DNA of 64,000 nt. It comes from Flavobacterium sp. Root420. GTDB taxonomy: Bacteria; Bacteroidota; Bacteroidia; Flavobacteriales; Flavobacteriaceae. The stretch spans positions 186,001-250,000 of the forward strand of contig NZ_LMEF01000029.1 in assembly GCF_001427905.1 (NCBI RefSeq), in the 5' to 3' direction. Of the stretch, positions 26,475-36,479 are shown piece by piece. Within the stretch, counting starts at the first letter, position 1; each line of letters opens with the position of its first letter. Position numbers and translations under genes: made by a program. The notes under the pieces were generated by a model, which was not told where the DNA came from, made no database searches, and saw nothing but the letters and a program-made list of their open reading frames with translations.

Positions 26475-29400
26475 ATGAACAGTAAAAATAAAAAAATAGT
26501 CCTGCAGCATCTGTGGACTACTAAAACTGTGGTATACATGATTTTCATGCTTTTTCTTTCGGCAGGAATGTTTGCTCAGGAAAAAAAGCAGGTATCGGGT
26601 ACCGTTTATGACAATACAGGAACTGTATTGCCGGGTGCATCAGTTATTGAGGCTGGAACTAAAAATGCCACCACAACAGATTTTGACGGAAAATTTACTT
26701 TGTCTGTAGCCGTAGGAGGTTCGATTGAAGTTTCATTTATAGGATCAACAACTCAAAAAGTACAGATCACATCAGCAACCAAATCTAATATAGATGTTCG
26801 CCTGCAAAACGATGGTTACCAGTTGGCAGAAGTTCAGGTTGTAGCTGTTGGATACGGAACCCAAAAGAAATCAGATTTAACAGGAGCAATCTCCACTGTT
26901 AGAGCAGAAGATTTAGTAAAAGGAACAATCTCCTCTACAGAACAGGTTTTGCAGGGAAAAGTTGCGGGTTTGAATGTTATTCGTCCTTCGGGCGATCCTG
27001 CAGCGGGTTCTAGTTTACGTTTGCGTGGAGGAACTTCATTAACAGCAAGCAACAGTCCGCTTATTGTGGTGGATGGAATTGCGGGTGTTGATATCAATGT
27101 CGTTCAGCCTTCTGATATTAAATCGATAGACGTTTTAAAAGATGCTTCGGCGACAGCCATATATGGATCAAGAGGAGCAAATGGAGTTATCATTATTACA
27201 ACAAAATCGGGTACAAAAGGTGTTTCGGTTACCTATAGCGGATTATCCAGCATTGGATATGTAAACGATAATTTAGATCTTTTATCAGCCAATCAATGGA
27301 GAGGTTATGTGCGTAAAACCGGAAATCAGGACGCCATTGATTACGGTGGCACTACAGACTGGCAAAAAGCAATCGAACAAACGGCTATTTCACAATCACA
27401 TACATTAAGTATTAATTCTGGTAAAACAGACAGCGGTTTCAGGGCATCACTTTCCTACTTAAACAATGAAGGGGTGATCAAAACGACAGGTCTTGAAAGA
27501 TTGAGCGGAAACGTTAGTGGCTATCAATATCTTGGAGATAATAAAGAGGTGAAATTTGATATGGGTTTATTTGCCAATATCGACAAATGGCATCCGCTGG
27601 ATTACAGAATTTTTGAGCGTGCCTATAATTTAAACCCAACGATTCCGGTATACGATGCCAATGGTGAATTTACATCGGTTGGAGGAACAATTTATGAGAA
27701 TCCGGTAGAAATTTTAACCAACAGAACAACTGATAACGAAAGACACAGACTTTTAGGATATTTTAAAACAGAGGTTAAGTTTTTAAATGATTTTACTGCT
27801 GTTGCTAATATTTCATTAGAACATAATGCGGTTCAGGGCAATACCTACAAACCAAGTTACGCGGTTATGGAAGGAAGAACAGAAGATGGTTATGCGCAAA
27901 AAACATATGCAGAATACACCAACGCCCAGGGAGAACTTTATGTGAATTACAATAAAACTTTTGGAAAACATACTCTTAGTGCTTTAGGCGGATATTCTTA
28001 TTTAGAGAATATTTACGAAGGTTTTGGTGCACAAAGAAGTGGTTTTGTAACCGATGCTTTTAGCTATAATAATTTAGGGGCCGGATACAATTACCGTTTG
28101 GGAGACGTGTATTCTTATAAAGGAAAATCAAATTTAGTTTCTTTTTATGCCCGTGCTAATTATAGTTTTGACAGCAAATATTTATTTACTGCAACAGTAA
28201 GACGAGACGGGTCAAGCCGTTTTGGAGAAAACAATAAATGGGGAACTTTTCCATCGGCTTCTGCAGCATGGAGAATTTCTAACGAAGATTTTATGAGTGC
28301 TACAAAAGGCTGGCTGGGTAATTTAAAATTAAGAGTAGGGTATGGAGTTACAGGAAATCAGGATGGGATTGGCGAATACAAATCGCTATCCATCTTAGGA
28401 GTTGGAAATGATAGTTATTACGATCCGGTTACCCAAACCTGGAGTTTGGCCTATTCCCCAAAACAAAATCCGAATCCTGACTTAAAATGGGAATCTACAA
28501 AACAATTGAATATTGGTGTTGACTTTACTTTGTTTGACAGAATCACAGGTTCATTCGAGTATTATTCAAAAAACACAGAAGATTTATTGTACACGTATGA
28601 AGTGCCTCAGCCTCCGTATTTAGTAGGGAATATGTTGGCAAACGTTGGTGAAATGTCAAACAAAGGAGTTGAGCTTACCCTGAATGCTGACATCATTAAA
28701 GGAGATAAATTTTCATGGAATGCCAATTTAACTTTAGGACACAACATTCAGAAAATCGAAAAACTGTCTAATACAACTTATGAGACAGATGTAATTTACA
28801 GTGGATCTTTACACGGATTAGCGGGTATGTCAGGACAATATGCTCAAATTATTGCTGAGGGATATCCAGTGGGAACTTTCTGGGGATTTAAAAACGCAGG
28901 TCTTGACGCTGAAGGAAAAATTCAGTACTACAATGCAGCTGGAGCTGTAGTGGCAGAAAACGCTTTAGTAGATGCAGATAAAACAGATTTAGGAAATATT
29001 CAGCCAGATTTGACTTTAGGAATCGGTATGAACTTTACCTACGGAAATTTTGATTTAGGAATTTCGGGTTACGGAATGTTTGGTCAAAAAGCATTAAATG
29101 CAACCAATATGATGCTGAACGATCCTAACAGATTACCAGCGTACAATGTTCCGGATGATTTCTTAAACAGCGGCATTACTTCAGCTCCAAAATACTCAGA
29201 TTACTGGATAGAAGACGCCTCTTTCTTCAGACTTCAGACACTGTCAGTTGGTTATACTTTGCCTTTGAAATCTAAATCTTCCAAATTCAGAGTGTATGCT
29301 ATGGCAGAGAATCTGTTTGTAATTACAGGTTATAAAGGGGTTGATCCGGAAATTGGTTTAAATGCACAAGATGGTGTCGATCAAACCGGATTGGCAGCAC

Positions 29401-29477
29401 CGGGAATCGATAAGTATAATAATTATCCTAGACCAACAACGATTTCTGTTGGATTAAATTTTACGTTTAATAACTAA
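26475..29477 (+). CDS. SusC/RagA-family TonB-dependent outer membrane transporter
   Basis: 1000 aa. An extended signal region ends GMFAQ, followed by a CarboxypepD_reg-like domain (VSGTVYDNTGTVLPGASV), a plug domain (about 125-240; LKDASATAIYGSRGANGVIIITTK is the SusC hallmark region) and a 22-strand barrel ending in FTFNN. It imports oligosaccharides into the periplasm in TonB-dependent fashion, with the SusD lipoprotein as lid. The susD gene starts 24 bp downstream. Substrate is judged from the GH71/99-like and GH97 genes that follow: probably an alpha-glycan. Confidence 0.95.
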   Translation: MNSKNKKIVLQHLWTTKTVVYMIFMLFLSAGMFAQEKKQVSGTVYDNTGTVLPGASVIEAGTKNATTTDFDGKFTLSVAVGGSIEVSFIGSTTQKVQITSATKSNIDVRLQNDGYQLAEVQVVAVGYGTQKKSDLTGAISTVRAEDLVKGTISSTEQVLQGKVAGLNVIRPSGDPAAGSSLRLRGGTSLTASNSPLIVVDGIAGVDINVVQPSDIKSIDVLKDASATAIYGSRGANGVIIITTKSGTKGVSVTYSGLSSIGYVNDNLDLLSANQWRGYVRKTGNQDAIDYGGTTDWQKAIEQTAISQSHTLSINSGKTDSGFRASLSYLNNEGVIKTTGLERLSGNVSGYQYLGDNKEVKFDMGLFANIDKWHPLDYRIFERAYNLNPTIPVYDANGEFTSVGGTIYENPVEILTNRTTDNERHRLLGYFKTEVKFLNDFTAVANISLEHNAVQGNTYKPSYAVMEGRTEDGYAQKTYAEYTNAQGELYVNYNKTFGKHTLSALGGYSYLENIYEGFGAQRSGFVTDAFSYNNLGAGYNYRLGDVYSYKGKSNLVSFYARANYSFDSKYLFTATVRRDGSSRFGENNKWGTFPSASAAWRISNEDFMSATKGWLGNLKLRVGYGVTGNQDGIGEYKSLSILGVGNDSYYDPVTQTWSLAYSPKQNPNPDLKWESTKQLNIGVDFTLFDRITGSFEYYSKNTEDLLYTYEVPQPPYLVGNMLANVGEMSNKGVELTLNADIIKGDKFSWNANLTLGHNIQKIEKLSNTTYETDVIYSGSLHGLAGMSGQYAQIIAEGYPVGTFWGFKNAGLDAEGKIQYYNAAGAVVAENALVDADKTDLGNIQPDLTLGIGMNFTYGNFDLGISGYGMFGQKALNATNMMLNDPNRLPAYNVPDDFLNSGITSAPKYSDYWIEDASFFRLQTLSVGYTLPLKSKSSKFRVYAMAENLFVITGYKGVDPEIGLNAQDGVDQTGLAAPGIDKYNNYPRPTTISVGLNFTFNN

Positions 29478-29501
29478 GCGATTAACTCAAAAATAGAACA
29501 A

Positions 29502-31004
29502 ATGAAAATCAAAATAACAGCAGCACTATTAATAAGCATGCTTTTTACGATATCATGTACCAATTTGGATGAACAATTATATGATAGGGTAGAAGACGGG
29601 GATTTTGGAAATACACCCAAAGAAATTGATGCATTAGTTGGGGGCGCGTATTCTTCATTAAGAGGATTTGCAGATGCGATATCCAATAATTATCCAACCT
29701 GCGAGTATGTATTCTTTTTAAACGAAACGGTTTCTGATGAAGCTACAATTCCTACCAGAGGAACAAACTGGTACGATGGAGGTCAATACCAGGATGCGCA
29801 AAAACACACCTGGAAAGCAGATAACCGTATGATTCTTTCGGCCTGGCGTTACAATTACACCGGAATTGCAAAGATCAACTCGATCATTTATCAAATAGAC
29901 AAATCATCTTTGACAGCTGCTGCAAAAGCTCCAATTTATGCCGAATTAAAAGCCTTAAGAGCGTATTACTATTATAATCTTTTGGATTTATTCGGAAATG
30001 TGCCAATCGTAACCAATTTTGAAGATACGGCATTGCCATCCAATTCTACCCGTAAACAAGTTTATGATTTTGTGGAGAAAGAATTGCTGGATGCTATTCC
30101 GCACTTAACGGCAAATGTGGTGTATTCTAAATTCACAAAAAATGTGGCCTATTCATTATTGGCAAGATTGTATCTAAATTCTCAGGCTTTTATCGGAACG
30201 GCGCGTTGGCAGGATTGTATTAATATGTGTCAGAAGGTAACAGGTTATACGTTATCGCCTGATTTCTTTGCCAATTTTGCAACTGAAAATCAGAAATCAC
30301 CTGAAATCATTTTTGCCATTCCATACGATTCAAAAGCAGGAACAGTAGGAAACTATATGTCATCCATGTCCTGTCATTACTTGCATAAACTAACGCTTTC
30401 GCCAGTTGGAGATTATCCTTGGAGTGCTAACGGAATGTGCGCACAGCCCGGAGTTTATTCTGCTTTTGCAGACACAGACAAAAGAAAGAAATGTATGATT
30501 GCCGGAGATCAGATCAATTTAGCAAACGGGCAGGTTATCATAATGGATAGCGGAGAACCTTTGACTTATACTGAAGAAGTAAATAGTGTTGCCGATGCAA
30601 AAGAAAATCAGGGCGTACGTTTAGGTAAATATGAAATGAAAGCGGGAGAGCAATGGGAGCGTGATCATGACTTAGTTGTGATTCGTTATGCTGAAATTTT
30701 AATGATGCAGGCAGAATGTTACGTTCGTTTGGGATCTGCAGATTTGGCAAAACCATTTATACAACAAATAACAGCGCGTGCCGGAGAAGAAATGCCTGCA
30801 ACGATAGATCTTAATTTTATTGATAAAGAACTGCTTAAAGAATTCACTTTTGAGGGAAGAAGAAGAACGGATAACATTCGTTTTGGAACATTCTTCCTGC
30901 CATGGTGGGAAAAAGGAACAACAGAAAAATACAGAGCAATATTCCCTATTCCAAGCAGTGTTTTAACTACAAATAAAAACCTGGTACAGAATCCCGGGTA
31001 TTAG
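29502..31004 (+). CDS. SusD-family glycan-binding lipoprotein
   Basis: 500-aa lipoprotein (lipobox FTISC, Cys19) that caps SusC and captures glycan. The mature start TNLDEQLYDRV, the RAYYYYNLLDLFGNVPIV core helix-turn and the terminal TNKNLVQNPGY are standard SusD landmarks, with the TPR-like scaffold between. It is immediately downstream of susC. The operon then has a 267-bp gap before the hydrolases, holding a repeat tract. Confidence 0.95.
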   Translation: MKIKITAALLISMLFTISCTNLDEQLYDRVEDGDFGNTPKEIDALVGGAYSSLRGFADAISNNYPTCEYVFFLNETVSDEATIPTRGTNWYDGGQYQDAQKHTWKADNRMILSAWRYNYTGIAKINSIIYQIDKSSLTAAAKAPIYAELKALRAYYYYNLLDLFGNVPIVTNFEDTALPSNSTRKQVYDFVEKELLDAIPHLTANVVYSKFTKNVAYSLLARLYLNSQAFIGTARWQDCINMCQKVTGYTLSPDFFANFATENQKSPEIIFAIPYDSKAGTVGNYMSSMSCHYLHKLTLSPVGDYPWSANGMCAQPGVYSAFADTDKRKKCMIAGDQINLANGQVIIMDSGEPLTYTEEVNSVADAKENQGVRLGKYEMKAGEQWERDHDLVVIRYAEILMMQAECYVRLGSADLAKPFIQQITARAGEEMPATIDLNFIDKELLKEFTFEGRRRTDNIRFGTFFLPWWEKGTTEKYRAIFPIPSSVLTTNKNLVQNPGY

Positions 31005-31074
31005 GTTATTGGATGTTCAGTCTTTCATGTTGGTTAGTGGCGGAAGGCTGACATGTTTTATGTTTATTTTAAAC

Positions 31075-31240
31075 ATATAGAAACATAGATTTTATATTTA
31101 AAAATTAATAAAAAAGAGAATAAAAAGAAACTAGTTTCTCACACATAGCTATGTGTTTTGATGCAAGTGAAACGCCTTTTTGGCTATGTAAACTATGCTT
31201 CTATGTGTTTAATAATTGCACATAGTGAATTGGAAAAACA
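31075..31240. repeat. ACATAG/CTATGT repeat tract
   Basis: Several copies of ACATAG and CTATGT, including a perfect palindrome CACATAGCTATGTG (31142-31155), fill the gap between susD and the GH71/99-like gene. The tract could tune read-through or RNA stability between binding and hydrolase genes. Confidence 0.55.
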
Positions 31241-31271
31241 TTCCTATTCTATAAAAAATAAATAAATCTAT

Positions 31272-32516
31272 ATGAAAAGATACATCACATTATTGTTTTT
31301 TGGTGTCATGAATGTTTTAGTCGCCGCTGGCTGCAGCAGTGACGACAAGGGTGCAGATCAACCCACAGAACCAGAAACAATTCAGCCTGTTGCGATTGAA
31401 AAAACAAATAGCTCCAAAATTTATGTGCATTACATGCCCTGGTTTGAAACCAACGAAAGCAGTGCCGATAAAAAATGGGGCTATCACTGGACAATGGCAA
31501 ACAAAAATCCCAATACAATAGGCGCCAACAATAGAAGAGAAATCGCATCGTATTATTACCCACTAATTGGTCCTTATCATTCAGGCGATAAAAATGTGAT
31601 TGAAAATCATTTATTATTGATGAAATATTCAGGAATTGATGGTGTTTTGATCGATTGGTATGGCACTTATGATGTGAATGATTACAGAATGGTAAAAGAA
31701 AACACAGAGCAATTGATTGCCATGTTAGACAAAGTGGGACTGGACTACGCCATTGTTTATGAGGACAGAGTAACAACCAATGTGGTCAATGCCGGAAAAG
31801 CAATTTCGGTAACCAGCGCAGCCAAAACCGATTTGGCGTATATGGAGAAAAATTATTTTGATGATGCCAATTATATCAAAATAAATGGAAAACCATTGTT
31901 GTTGAACTTCGGACCAATTGTTTTGCAGACGCCAGCCGAATGGGCCAATGTTTTTGGCACGCTGAGGGCAAAACCTACTTTTTTAACCCTTTGGGATCAA
32001 TCTGTTGAGGCTGGTGCAAATGCTTCGGGTGAATATGCCTGGGTATATAAAAACAGTACCTATCTGACTAATTTTTATACCAATACAAAACCAAAACTTT
32101 CTGTTGCCATGGGAAGTGCTTATCCTGGTTTTAAAGATTTTTATGCCGAAGGCGGAGGCGGTTCCGCCATCGGCTGGACAATTGAACATAACAATGGAGT
32201 TACACTTGATGAAACACTTGCACTGGCTAAAAATGCCAATCTGAGTTACCTGCAACTCATCACATGGAATGACTTTGGTGAAGGAACCATGTTCGAGCCA
32301 ACAGTAGAATTTGGATATACATACATCGAAAAAGTGAAAGCCTTTGCCGGTGTAAAAAATACCGAACCTGTTTTTCCGGAGATTAGCAAAATGTACAATC
32401 TGCGAGTAGAAAAGAAAGGCAATACCGATGCCCAGAAAAAATTAGACAAGGCTTTTAATTATTTTGTTTCTATGCAGCCTGCAAAAGCAAAACAAGTAAT
32501 AAGCGAAATAAAATAA
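31272..32516 (+). CDS. Lipoprotein glycoside hydrolase, GH71/GH99-like
   Basis: 414-aa lipoprotein (lipobox VAAGC, Cys21). The TIM-barrel begins IYVHYMPWFE, continues with GVLIDWYGTYD and VYEDR, and ends TWNDFGEGTMFEPT, where the Glu and Asp residues occupy the usual catalytic positions of GH71/GH99-like proteins. GH99 members cleave inside alpha-mannan or act as endomannosidases; GH71 members cut alpha-1,3-glucan. Together with a GH97 alpha-glucosidase just downstream, an alpha-glucan is the more natural substrate, but this is not decided by sequence. The surface-lipoprotein position suggests first-step cleavage outside the cell. Confidence 0.8.
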   Translation: MKRYITLLFFGVMNVLVAAGCSSDDKGADQPTEPETIQPVAIEKTNSSKIYVHYMPWFETNESSADKKWGYHWTMANKNPNTIGANNRREIASYYYPLIGPYHSGDKNVIENHLLLMKYSGIDGVLIDWYGTYDVNDYRMVKENTEQLIAMLDKVGLDYAIVYEDRVTTNVVNAGKAISVTSAAKTDLAYMEKNYFDDANYIKINGKPLLLNFGPIVLQTPAEWANVFGTLRAKPTFLTLWDQSVEAGANASGEYAWVYKNSTYLTNFYTNTKPKLSVAMGSAYPGFKDFYAEGGGGSAIGWTIEHNNGVTLDETLALAKNANLSYLQLITWNDFGEGTMFEPTVEFGYTYIEKVKAFAGVKNTEPVFPEISKMYNLRVEKKGNTDAQKKLDKAFNYFVSMQPAKAKQVISEIK

Positions 32517-32541
32517 GAGTTGTAATTAATACAATTAAATA

Positions 32542-34566
32542 ATGAAAAACATAAAATATAGCTACTGTCTGATTCTTTTTGCATCGATTTTGATTTACGC
32601 CTGCAGTGCCAGTACTAAAAAAACATACAAAATCAGCTCTCCGGGGAAAAACACCCAATTAGTTTTTGAATTAACAGCTTCAGGTCAGCCCCAATACAGT
32701 TTTACCTCTAGCGGGAAATCGGTTATCGAACCTTCTTTGATGGGATTTGAATTTCAGGGAATCCAAAAAATGACAGAGGGTTTTGAAGTGGTTTCCACCG
32801 AAGAAAAAACATCAGATAAAACATGGGAACAGCCTTGGGGCGAATTTAAAAAAGTGAGAGATCATCACAACGAATTGATAGTTCATTTGAAAGAAGCAAA
32901 AGGAGATGAGCGTTTGGTTGATATTATTTTCAGGGTTTTTGATGAGGGAGTAGGTTTTAGATATTCTTTTCCGAAACAACCTCATTTGGGTAAAGTGAAA
33001 ATCTCAAATGAAATTACAGAGTTCACTTTTAAGTCTGATAATGATGTTTGGTGGATTCCGGTGCATCGCGAAAATAGTTATTACGAAAGTACCTATCGCA
33101 AAACGCCAATCAGTAAAACCGACACAATCAATACTCCGGCCACTTTTGAAACCAAAGAGAAATTGTACGTTGCCATTCACGAAGCCAATTTAACTGATTT
33201 TGCCTCTATGACACTTTTAAAAGCAAGTTCCAAACAATACAAAAGCGAGTTGGTGCCCTGGGCAGATGGGGTAAAAGTATATGCTGAAGCGCCTTTTCAA
33301 ACGCCATGGAGAACTATTGTTGTTGGGGAAACGCCTGGTGATGTTGCCACTTCTACCATAATGCTGAATCTGAACGAACCTTCAAAAATTGAAGACCTTT
33401 CCTGGATTACACCTTCTAAATATATCGGAATTTGGTGGGGAATGCATTTGGAGAAATTCACCTGGGGGAAAGGTGCAAAACATGGGGCTACAACTAAGAA
33501 TACAAAAGAATACATTGATTTTGCTGCTAAAAACAATTTTGACGGCGTTCTGGTAGAAGGCTGGAATGAGGGCTGGGACGGCGACTGGACTGCCGATGGA
33601 AGCGCCTTTAGTTTTGTAAAAGCCTATCCCGATTTTAATCTGGAAGAAATAACCAAATATGCGGCCATTAAAAATGTTCGTTTAATTGGGCATCATGAAA
33701 CGGCAGGGGCTACGAAAAACTATGAAAGCCAATTGGAAGATGCTTTTAAACTCTATCAGAAAATGGGCGTGAATTCGGTTAAAACAGGTTATGTAAATAA
33801 ATATTTAGACAAAAAAGAATGGCACGACAGCCAGTATGGAGCACGTCATTACAGAAAAGTAATTGAAACAGCGGCTAAATATCATATTATGATTGATAAC
33901 CACGAGCCTATGAAAGGAACCGGAATTCAACGTACATATCCGAACTTTATGACTCAGGAAGGCGGAAGAGGTCAAGAGTATAACGCCTGGTCTGTTGATG
34001 GCGGAAATACTCCGGAACATTTGACAACTTTGCCTTTTACAAGAATGTTATCAGGCCCTTTTGATTATACACCGGGGAATTTCAATTTTGATTATAAAAC
34101 CCCTTCGGGAGCGAGAGTACAAACGACTTTGGCGAATCAATTGGCCTTATATGTCATTATTTTCAGTCCGTTGCAAATGGCTTCCGATTTGCCTGAAAAC
34201 TATGTTGGCAAACCGGAATTTCAATTTATAAAAGAGGTGCCGTGTACGTGGTCTGATACCAAAATTTTAGATTCTGAAATTGGAGAATATACCACCATTG
34301 TTCGTAAAGACTGGGACGAGAAAAATTGGTATTTAGGTTCAATTACAAATAAAGAATCAAGAAACCTTAAAGTTCAGTTGTCATTTTTGGATGTAGGAAA
34401 AGAATACGAAGCCCAAATTTATGCTGATGGAGCAGGAGCGAATTACAAAACAAATCCATATCCGGTAACCATTTCTAAACAAAAAGTAAACAGCAAAACA
34501 GTTTTAGATATCAAACTCGCAGCTGGCGGAGGAACAGCAATAAAATTCTCTCCAATACAGAAATAA
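32542..34566 (+). CDS. GH97 family alpha-glucosidase-like lipoprotein
   Basis: 674 aa, lipobox IYAC. An N-terminal beta-sandwich (about 25-280) is followed by a TIM barrel with LVEGWNEGWDGDW, HHETAGA, NSVKTGYV, DNHEPMKGTG and MTQEGGRGQEYNAW, then a C-terminal beta domain. The KTGYV segment, where retaining GH97 members carry a nucleophilic Asp, suggests the inverting SusB-type group, which hydrolyses alpha-glucosidic ends. It is last in the PUL, 25 bp after the GH71/99-like gene, and is followed by a terminator. Its likely job is to release glucose from imported oligosaccharides. Confidence 0.9.
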   Translation: MKNIKYSYCLILFASILIYACSASTKKTYKISSPGKNTQLVFELTASGQPQYSFTSSGKSVIEPSLMGFEFQGIQKMTEGFEVVSTEEKTSDKTWEQPWGEFKKVRDHHNELIVHLKEAKGDERLVDIIFRVFDEGVGFRYSFPKQPHLGKVKISNEITEFTFKSDNDVWWIPVHRENSYYESTYRKTPISKTDTINTPATFETKEKLYVAIHEANLTDFASMTLLKASSKQYKSELVPWADGVKVYAEAPFQTPWRTIVVGETPGDVATSTIMLNLNEPSKIEDLSWITPSKYIGIWWGMHLEKFTWGKGAKHGATTKNTKEYIDFAAKNNFDGVLVEGWNEGWDGDWTADGSAFSFVKAYPDFNLEEITKYAAIKNVRLIGHHETAGATKNYESQLEDAFKLYQKMGVNSVKTGYVNKYLDKKEWHDSQYGARHYRKVIETAAKYHIMIDNHEPMKGTGIQRTYPNFMTQEGGRGQEYNAWSVDGGNTPEHLTTLPFTRMLSGPFDYTPGNFNFDYKTPSGARVQTTLANQLALYVIIFSPLQMASDLPENYVGKPEFQFIKEVPCTWSDTKILDSEIGEYTTIVRKDWDEKNWYLGSITNKESRNLKVQLSFLDVGKEYEAQIYADGAGANYKTNPYPVTISKQKVNSKTVLDIKLAAGGGTAIKFSPIQK

Positions 34567-34609
34567 TTGAGTTAGTTGAAGTTTATTTTAAGTTAAGTTT
34601 GGACTGATG

Positions 34610-34645
34610 AGCCCGATAGCTGTAAAGGTATCGGGCTTGTTAATT
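34610..34645 (+). terminator. PUL terminator
   Basis: AGCCCGATA / TATCGGGCT 9-bp stem with a 10-nt loop, then TTGTTAATTTTTT. It is 44 nt beyond the GH97 stop. Confidence 0.7.
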
Positions 34646-34734
34646 TTTTACCATATAAGTGATATAAGCTCATTTTAGTCTGATTGTGAATGCTGAATCT
34701 TTTAGATCATATAAGATGGGTAGTAAGATATTCA

Positions 34735-34785
34735 CGTGTTTTTTGTGATTTCTCCTTACCTCGAAATGACAGTATTGTGTAGAAT
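34735..34785. repeat. Flavobacterial TCGAAATGACA repeat remnant
   Basis: GTGATTTCTCC and TCGAAATGACAG are parts of a repeat widespread in this family. Nothing else is visible between the GH97 terminator and the barrel gene. Confidence 0.4.
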
Positions 34786-34816
34786 TGGAATTTGCAATTT
34801 AAAAAATTGAAATTTT

Positions 34817-35724
34817 CTAATGTTTATAAAGCTTAACATGATTTCCAAAAGAATAAGTGGCAGTTAAACTTGGGCCATTATATCCCCATTTTAAAAAGCC
34901 TTTCAGTCTCTCTTCTTCAACATCTACTCTTATGTTTAATCCGGTATATCCGGCTGTCAGACTGAAATTTTTGTAAACATTATATAAAACAGAAAGGTTA
35001 TAGCTTAATATTCGCCCATCAATATTATCGACTTTAAGAGCAAAATAATTGGCATTAACATACAGCCCTACTTTTTTTCCTAATACAAATTCTCCCCAAA
35101 GTCCCAGATCTGGTAATGGTGCGGTAAAATCAAAATTATCTCTATATTCAGCTTGTGCAGTTCCCGCTTCAAGTTTTATACCCATATCTCCCAATAAAAC
35201 ATGGCTTCCTATAAGAGCTCCAATTTCATATGTTGGCTTTGAGATAAAAGCATAACCGTATGTAATTCGAATAATTTGATTGTCTGCAAAAGCTGAAATT
35301 CGCGCATCTACAGGATAAGTATGATCGCCAAATTCTATATCTCTCTGTAGGGTTTTACTTGAGGTTCTTTTTAAGTAGAAAAATTCACCCCCAAGTCTTG
35401 ATCTTCTTGAAATTCTCCATTCAAATGCACCTGCAAATGATGTACTATTTTTATCAAATCCAAGATCTTTCTCAAAATCAATTAAATCTCCAAATTGACC
35501 ATTATTAGTACCGTATTCCACTTCTGTATTATTAAAGGGAAAAATACGCCGGCACTAACTTTAAAACGTCTTGCGTGCCAGGGAAGATCTTCAGGGTAAT
35601 CCTGAGGTCGATCAGAATTATTTTCTACAGCAGGTAAAGTATTCTCAGAAGAGATTTCAGCTGTAGTCTGTGATTGTGCTGAAAACCAAAAAAGGGAAAT
35701 AATCAATAAAAATAATTTTTTCAT
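34817..35724 (-). pseudogene. Outer membrane beta-barrel protein, frameshifted
   Basis: Signal peptide (MKKLFLLIISLFWFSAQSQ) and about 60 residues read from 35724 until SAGVFFP. After that the continuation FNNTEVEYGTNNGQF lies in another frame and runs to 34817, as an outer-membrane barrel of about 230 residues with alternating strands ending TATYSFGN. Joining the frames needs one extra T at a T5 run (A5 at 35540-35544 on the plus strand). The repaired protein would be about 302 aa. Either a real inactivating indel, homopolymer phase variation, or a base-calling error. Function unknown; the barrel recalls porin-like or adhesin-type OmpA-barrel proteins. Confidence 0.75.
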
Positions 35725-35865
35725 AAGATTTATTTTTAGATTTTGTTAGCTGATTTTAACATTAAAGTTAACAAAAAAAATCATTCATTTCTTTTTTTTC
35801 TTCGTTTTATTGTTAATAATCATTCTGATTATCAAGTGAGTACGTTTTTTTTGATGTAGATTTAG

Positions 35866-35894
35866 TTGACATGTCACTCTTTTTTGTAATTTTG
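35866..35894 (+). promoter_or_regulatory. Promoter of the MarR gene
   Basis: TTG (35866-35868), 18-bp spacer, TAATTTTG (35887-35894). This is an excellent -33/-7 match. The ATG at 35899 falls at about +1, so the transcript is predicted to be leaderless. Confidence 0.7.
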
Positions 35895-35898
35895 CATC

Positions 35899-36375
35899 AT
35901 GACAGATACAAATACAAATTCAGAACCATTTGATAAAGCTTTTAGTGCTGAAATTGCAGACAGTTTTTTATTTCAGATACACCGAATTAAAAAAGCGCTG
36001 TTTCGTCGTACGAATGCTTTAATGAGCGAAGCAGGAATTACGCTGCAGTTAGAACAATTGCCGTTAATCATGATTTTGCAACATAAAGAACTTTCTCAAA
36101 GAGAGCTTTCTGATAAAACAATGCGTGACAAATCGTCTATTTTAAGAAGTATTAATGCTTTAGAAAAAAAGAGCTTGCTTGTGGTCAGAAAAGATAAAAC
36201 CGATAAGCGAAAAAATGTAGTAAGCCTTACGGAAGAAGGAATTGTGTTAGCTAAAAACATTCGCTCTTTAATGAAAAAGTCCGAAGATGAGGTGCTTTCT
36301 GTTTTTTCTGCTACAGAAAGAATTCAGGCTTTGGAAACTATAAAAAGTTATGCTGATAGATTGGAGAGAATATAG
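35899..36375 (+). CDS. MarR-family transcriptional regulator
   Basis: 158-aa winged-helix repressor. The DNA-binding wing is in the TMRDKSSILRSINALEKK helix and VVRKDKTDKRKN hairpin, with dimerisation helices at both ends. It lies 104 bp before a MATE efflux gene with the same orientation, so it may regulate itself and the pump. The inducer is unknown; MarR proteins commonly sense phenolics or oxidants. Confidence 0.9.
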   Translation: MTDTNTNSEPFDKAFSAEIADSFLFQIHRIKKALFRRTNALMSEAGITLQLEQLPLIMILQHKELSQRELSDKTMRDKSSILRSINALEKKSLLVVRKDKTDKRKNVVSLTEEGIVLAKNIRSLMKKSEDEVLSVFSATERIQALETIKSYADRLERI

Positions 36376-36479
36376 AACACATAGAAGAAAGAAGAAAGCT
36401 GGAGATAAACGGATTTTCAAAAATTTTTCACAGTGAAAATCTTTTTAATCTATGGCAAAACAAATTATAAAATAGACAA

